Shown in pieces: positions 60,800 through 64,000 of a DNA stretch of 64,000 bases. The translations under genes and the position numbers were made by a program. Each line of letters opens with the position of its first letter. The first letter of the stretch is position 1. A model generated the notes under the pieces. That model made no database searches, was not told the DNA's origin, and was given only the letters and a program-made list of their open reading frames with translations. This stretch comes from Arcticibacter sp. (GTDB lineage: Bacteria > Bacteroidota > Bacteroidia > 2-12-FULL-35-15), in contig JAJNQB010000008.1 of NCBI GenBank assembly GCA_021155045.1, forward strand, positions 124,001 to 188,000, written 5' to 3'.

Positions 60800-62866
60800 T
60801 TATTGTGGATGATAAATGCGAGTTGCTGTTTGCAAGACTTCGTTTTTATTAAGGCTAATTTTTTTTGTTTTTTGTTTGCTGTACAATTCCATTTGGTCTG
60901 TTAAGTGTGGATTATTTTTTCTTCTTGATTCACCATAAGGAACAACACATTCATACTCGTTTCCTTTTTTCGAAAATTTAGCAAACATTATAAATGAATC
61001 ACCATTTTCTGCTTTTAGAATTCCATTTTTTTGCGCTTCGCTTGTCATCGCTTGCAAACATTCAGGAAAGCCGGGTGCAGGATAACTTTTATCTTCTCTC
61101 ACCAATCGTTGAACATTACCAAATTCGATATCAATTGTTTTGTAATGCGTCAATAAATATTTTTTTGAATAACGAATAGCCTTTACTAATTCGTCTTCAG
61201 AATAAATAAATCCTGTTTCCAATTCGTTATAAGCTGCTTTTTTTAAATCAAATAAATAATTAAACGTGAGCGCAACCAAAGCGGCTTCTCTATTTTGTGC
61301 ATATCCAGTAAAATCCCATTTTTTTAATTTTATGATCGCATCTGTTATATCTGGATATTTTTTTTCATCTAGCTGATATATTGGATTGAAAATTTTATGA
61401 ACTCCACCAGCATTTTTTGGATATTGACTATCATATTTTATTTTTTTTATGTCATTAAATGAAAGTTGTTTTTTGTCTTTCATTATTTCCATAAAGCGCA
61501 AATCTCTGTTGTTTATTCGGTTCCAACTAAAAGCAGATTCTTTGTTAAATGCTTGTTCTGGAACATTTTCACCTGGAGCAGTGCAATGAAAAGGAGTGTT
61601 GTTCGTATTGTACAAAAAACCACATCTTGGATTATACCTTTGTGGTAGCATGTTTAAACGATAATAACTAGTCCACAATGTTTTTGATGTATTACCTGGC
61701 AATGTTTTTTGCCAATTAAATTCAGTGTTTCTGATTGGAAGTTTTGCATTGAATAGGTAAAATATATGATCCTGATTATCTGCCATCATAAAATTAAATA
61801 ATGGTATTCCTTGAATTTCCATTGTTTCATAAAATTCAACATACTGTTTAGTTTTTCCCATTTTATGCCATTGCTCGGCAGCTTTAATATCATGCATGGT
61901 GCTATAACGCAAAGCATAAATGCCTTTTTTTGTTTTGTATGCCGGACCATAAATGCACCAATAAGCATTTTTTTTCACACTTATTTTTCCAAGTTTTGTT
62001 TTTACTTTTAATTTTATTCTTCTTTTTTCAAAATTGTACCACTCTCCATCAAACTTATATTGATTTTTTTTTTGAGGATTAATCTCCATTTTATAGATAT
62101 CTACATAATCGGGCCAATTGAAGGTTATTGCCCAGCCAAGATTTTCGTTGCAACCCATAGCTGGCGAAGTCATTCCTGGAATTAACACGCCATAAATATT
62201 CCAATTTTCTTCGCTGCATAAATGTGCTTCATACCACGAGCCTTGACCTTCTAGTGGCACATGTGGATTGATAACTAAATATGTTGCACTATCAGAAGTA
62301 ATTCCTTTATTAAAAGCAAAAGCGTTTGAACCAGCACTTGCATTAAAAATATATTCATCAGGCTTGCCTTTTATTACATATTGTAGTGCTTTGGGAGTAC
62401 CTACCATGCTTGTTAAAATTAAATGGTAACCAATAAGAATTGTTTTAGGAGTAATTGGGAAAATGTTTTTTAATTTAACTTCTGTTGGATGTTTTGATGC
62501 ATAAGAGTTTATTCCATCAGCATAAGATTGAAGTATATTTTTATAATTAGGCGAAATATCGGTTTCATAAAATTTATCTACATGCTCCTTTGCTTTTATA
62601 AATTTTACAAAATAATCCGTAGCAGCCCCCTCTTTTCCTTGTAATTCGCCTAATCTGGCATTAGCAGTTACCATAATGTATTGAATGTGCTCAAAATCAT
62701 CTTCGCAATGTGCCCAAGCCAAGCCATAAGCTACTTCTGCATCCGTTTTAGCAAAAATATGGGGTATTCCAAATGTGTCGCGAGCAATGGTAATGTCATT
62801 TGGATTAATTTGCGAAAAGCAAATAGAACCAATCAGAAAAAATAAGGCTACAAAGGTAATTCGCAT
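60800..62866 (-). CDS. Penicillin acylase / acyl-homoserine-lactone acylase family hydrolase
   Basis: 688 residues with a signal peptide (ending CFSQ). Ntn-hydrolase whose catalytic nucleophile is Ser180 in ASAGSNAFAF, exposed by cleavage after the Gly. Further family motifs: VINPHVPLEGQGSWYEAHL, GMTSPAMGCNENLGWAITFN and the Asn-rich region near 440 (FLYNTNNTPFHC). It can cleave N-acyl groups of lactones or peptides. Quorum quenching is possible but not shown. Exported to the periplasm. Confidence 0.9.
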   Translation of the reverse strand: MRITFVALFFLIGSICFSQINPNDITIARDTFGIPHIFAKTDAEVAYGLAWAHCEDDFEHIQYIMVTANARLGELQGKEGAATDYFVKFIKAKEHVDKFYETDISPNYKNILQSYADGINSYASKHPTEVKLKNIFPITPKTILIGYHLILTSMVGTPKALQYVIKGKPDEYIFNASAGSNAFAFNKGITSDSATYLVINPHVPLEGQGSWYEAHLCSEENWNIYGVLIPGMTSPAMGCNENLGWAITFNWPDYVDIYKMEINPQKKNQYKFDGEWYNFEKRRIKLKVKTKLGKISVKKNAYWCIYGPAYKTKKGIYALRYSTMHDIKAAEQWHKMGKTKQYVEFYETMEIQGIPLFNFMMADNQDHIFYLFNAKLPIRNTEFNWQKTLPGNTSKTLWTSYYRLNMLPQRYNPRCGFLYNTNNTPFHCTAPGENVPEQAFNKESAFSWNRINNRDLRFMEIMKDKKQLSFNDIKKIKYDSQYPKNAGGVHKIFNPIYQLDEKKYPDITDAIIKLKKWDFTGYAQNREAALVALTFNYLFDLKKAAYNELETGFIYSEDELVKAIRYSKKYLLTHYKTIDIEFGNVQRLVREDKSYPAPGFPECLQAMTSEAQKNGILKAENGDSFIMFAKFSKKGNEYECVVPYGESRRKNNPHLTDQMELYSKQKTKKISLNKNEVLQTATRIYHPQ

Positions 62867-62962
62867 AATTTTATGTGAACGTAAAAATACTAATTCCTAT
62901 TGGGTTATATGTGTTTTAAGATATTTTTTATTTGTATATTTTTACAATAAAATAAATAGGTA

Positions 62963-63325
62963 ATGAGTACAAAAGAAAATGAAAGGATAGCAATTAAATG
63001 GTTTGAAGCATTTAACGCACATGATTTAGATAAATTATTGTCACTATATGATGATAATGCAAAACATTATAGTCCGAAACTTAAAATCAGGCAACCAGAA
63101 ACCAATGGTTTGATTGAAGGGAAAGATGCATTAAGAGCATGGTGGCAAGATGCATTTGAACGTTTACCAAGTTTAAAATATGAGGTGCAAAAATTAACGA
63201 CAAATTCTGAACGTGTTTTTATGGAATACGTCAGAAAAGTTGAAGGTGAAGAAGAAATATTTGTAGGGGAAGTATTAGAAATAAAAAACGAGGTAATTAT
63301 TTTTTCACGTGTATATCACGGTTAA
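62963..63325 (+). CDS. NTF2/SnoaL-like small protein
   Basis: 120 residues with the SnoaL/NTF2-like fold: IAIKWFEAFNAHDLDKLLSLYDDNAKHYS, IEGKDALRAWWQDAFERLP and the beta-rich end EIFVGEVLEIKNEVIIFSRVY. The active site and substrate are unknown. Ends at a strong hairpin. Confidence 0.88.
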   Translation: MSTKENERIAIKWFEAFNAHDLDKLLSLYDDNAKHYSPKLKIRQPETNGLIEGKDALRAWWQDAFERLPSLKYEVQKLTTNSERVFMEYVRKVEGEEEIFVGEVLEIKNEVIIFSRVYHG

Positions 63326-63362
63326 AAAAAGTCCTTTCAAAAAATTTGAAAGGACTTTTTTT
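63324..63362. terminator. Terminator between the NTF2-like and esterase genes
   Basis: An 18-bp perfect stem, 63324-63341 with 63345-63362 (TTTGAAAGGACTTTTTTT), with a 3-nt loop and A/T runs on both sides, usable in both directions. Confidence 0.85.
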
Positions 63363-63391
63363 AAGTACTAAGGACACTTTTAAAAATGATT

Positions 63392-64000
63392 TTATTCGAA
63401 AATAATTTTTTTAGTGATTGATTTTCCTTTGCTCGTAATTTTTACAAAGTAAATACCGCTATCTAAATTTCCTCTTTCAATATTATATTTTCCTGCTTTT
63501 ATTGAATTCATTGTTCTGATATTTTTACCTACAACATCATACATTTCTATTGAAATAGAATTGCTACTGAATGGTGTTAAATCAATTACAAAGCTCAAGT
63601 TTGCAGGGTTCGGATAAATATCAACATCTTCTGCAGCAACTGATAATTCATTTATTCCAACAGCAGGAGGAGTTGTATAAGCACAATTTAAAGGAATTCC
63701 ACACGTAAAATGTTCTAAAAAGTTTCTAGTAATTGTAAGTGTGGTATCATAATAAGCAGCGCTACCAACGTGAGGGGTATGGTCTTGTCCTTCGTATATT
63801 TCAAAACAATTTTCTATTCCCAACTGATCAACCCTTGCATCGATTGAAAAACTACCATCAACTTGCATAATTGGCCACACTCCAGACAATGTAATCATTG
63901 CAGAACCGTAAGGAACCGTATTATCATTTGTTCCATGAAAACTTAAAACAGGTTCGTCTCCAGCGTTTATCCAAGCTGTGTCGCCAACGGCACCGCAAAT
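63392..64000 (-). CDS. Secreted alpha/beta-hydrolase (esterase) with T9SS sorting domain, 5' end beyond window
   Basis: The frame is open to the window edge, so the N-terminus is missing. The visible part begins with a hydrolase segment DEPVLSFHGTNDNTVPYGSA (Asp of the triad) and later EGQDHTPHV (candidate His). A C-terminal type A secretion sorting domain follows (VYPNPANLSFVIDL, GKYNIERGNLDSGIYFVKI, ending KKIIFE). The protein should be exported through the type IX secretion system and act outside the cell. Substrate unknown; an esterase or depolymerase of this size is common in Bacteroidota. Confidence 0.9.
   Translation of the reverse strand: MCGAVGDTAWINAGDEPVLSFHGTNDNTVPYGSAMITLSGVWPIMQVDGSFSIDARVDQLGIENCFEIYEGQDHTPHVGSAAYYDTTLTITRNFLEHFTCGIPLNCAYTTPPAVGINELSVAAEDVDIYPNPANLSFVIDLTPFSSNSISIEMYDVVGKNIRTMNSIKAGKYNIERGNLDSGIYFVKITSKGKSITKKIIFE

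Noticed and set aside
1..64000. CRISPR arrays, insertion sequences, prophage or integron
   Set aside because: No regularly spaced repeats, transposase or integrase sequences were seen.

Overview
The window looks like chromosomal DNA of an AT-rich member of the Bacteroidota. Promoters carry the Bacteroidota -7 box (TAnnTTTG) instead of an E. coli-type -10, and genes lack clear Shine-Dalgarno sequences. The last gene ends in a type IX secretion sorting domain. The gene content (FadL-type porin, UPF0316, MoaC-MoaB fusion, HTH-less NtrC-type regulator, B12-dependent ribonucleotide reductase) fits a facultatively anaerobic, nitrate-respiring bacterium. No tRNA, rRNA, insertion sequence, phage or CRISPR array was found.

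Layout. 1-11.7 kb: housekeeping and unknown genes (FadL porin, KorAB 2-oxoacid:ferredoxin oxidoreductase, FabH, a lipoprotein, UPF0316, a 598-residue putative flavin-barrel enzyme, a PlsC-type acyltransferase). 11.7-19.7 kb: NrdJ, a COG0731 radical SAM protein, proline dehydrogenase with a c-type cytochrome, and a NorC/NorB-type nitric oxide reductase pair behind its own Crp/Fnr regulator. 19.9-26.5 kb: a molybdenum-cofactor cluster (moeA, ModE-like HTH, TauE/SafE permease, mobA, moaD, moeB, moaE, moaC-moaB fusion). 26.5-31.9 kb: NO/Fe-S repair and accessory genes (Ric, a small membrane protein, a SPASM radical SAM protein, a thioredoxin-like protein, MoaA, a hemerythrin). 32-47.2 kb: the nitrate respiration block: porin, two NarK-type transporters (one fused to a universal stress domain), two Crp/Fnr regulators, and cytochrome c-narGHJI followed by two small membrane genes. 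47.3-64 kb: tryptophanase, GrpE-DnaJ, an ABC exporter, Ppx/GppA, an NtrC-type regulator, a CCG-domain protein, an Atg22-like MFS protein, an OmpA-like protein, HemE, a penicillin-acylase-type hydrolase, an NTF2-like protein and a secreted esterase.

How it works together. Nitrate enters through the porin and NarK proteins and is reduced by the molybdoenzyme NarGHI, with a diheme cytochrome c encoded first in the operon. The cofactor comes from the moe/mob/moa cluster. NO is handled by NorBC, and Ric plus hemerythrin probably repair nitrosative damage. No nitrite reductase or N2O reductase is present in the window.

The most striking feature is regulatory. An FNR-like palindrome (consensus TGAY-N4-RTCA) recurs upstream of at least thirteen transcription units. 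In eleven of them its centre lies exactly 36.5 bp before the last base of the -7 box, which is the canonical activator position near -41. This ties together nar, nor, moco, moaA-hemerythrin, proline dehydrogenase-cytochrome and several genes of unknown function, including a 57-codon membrane gene. Other notable items are a pair of homologous structured intergenic elements, a Cys-rich 25-codon leader-like ORF with its own promoter and terminator, and a NorB-like subunit whose helix-VI metal ligands appear to be replaced.
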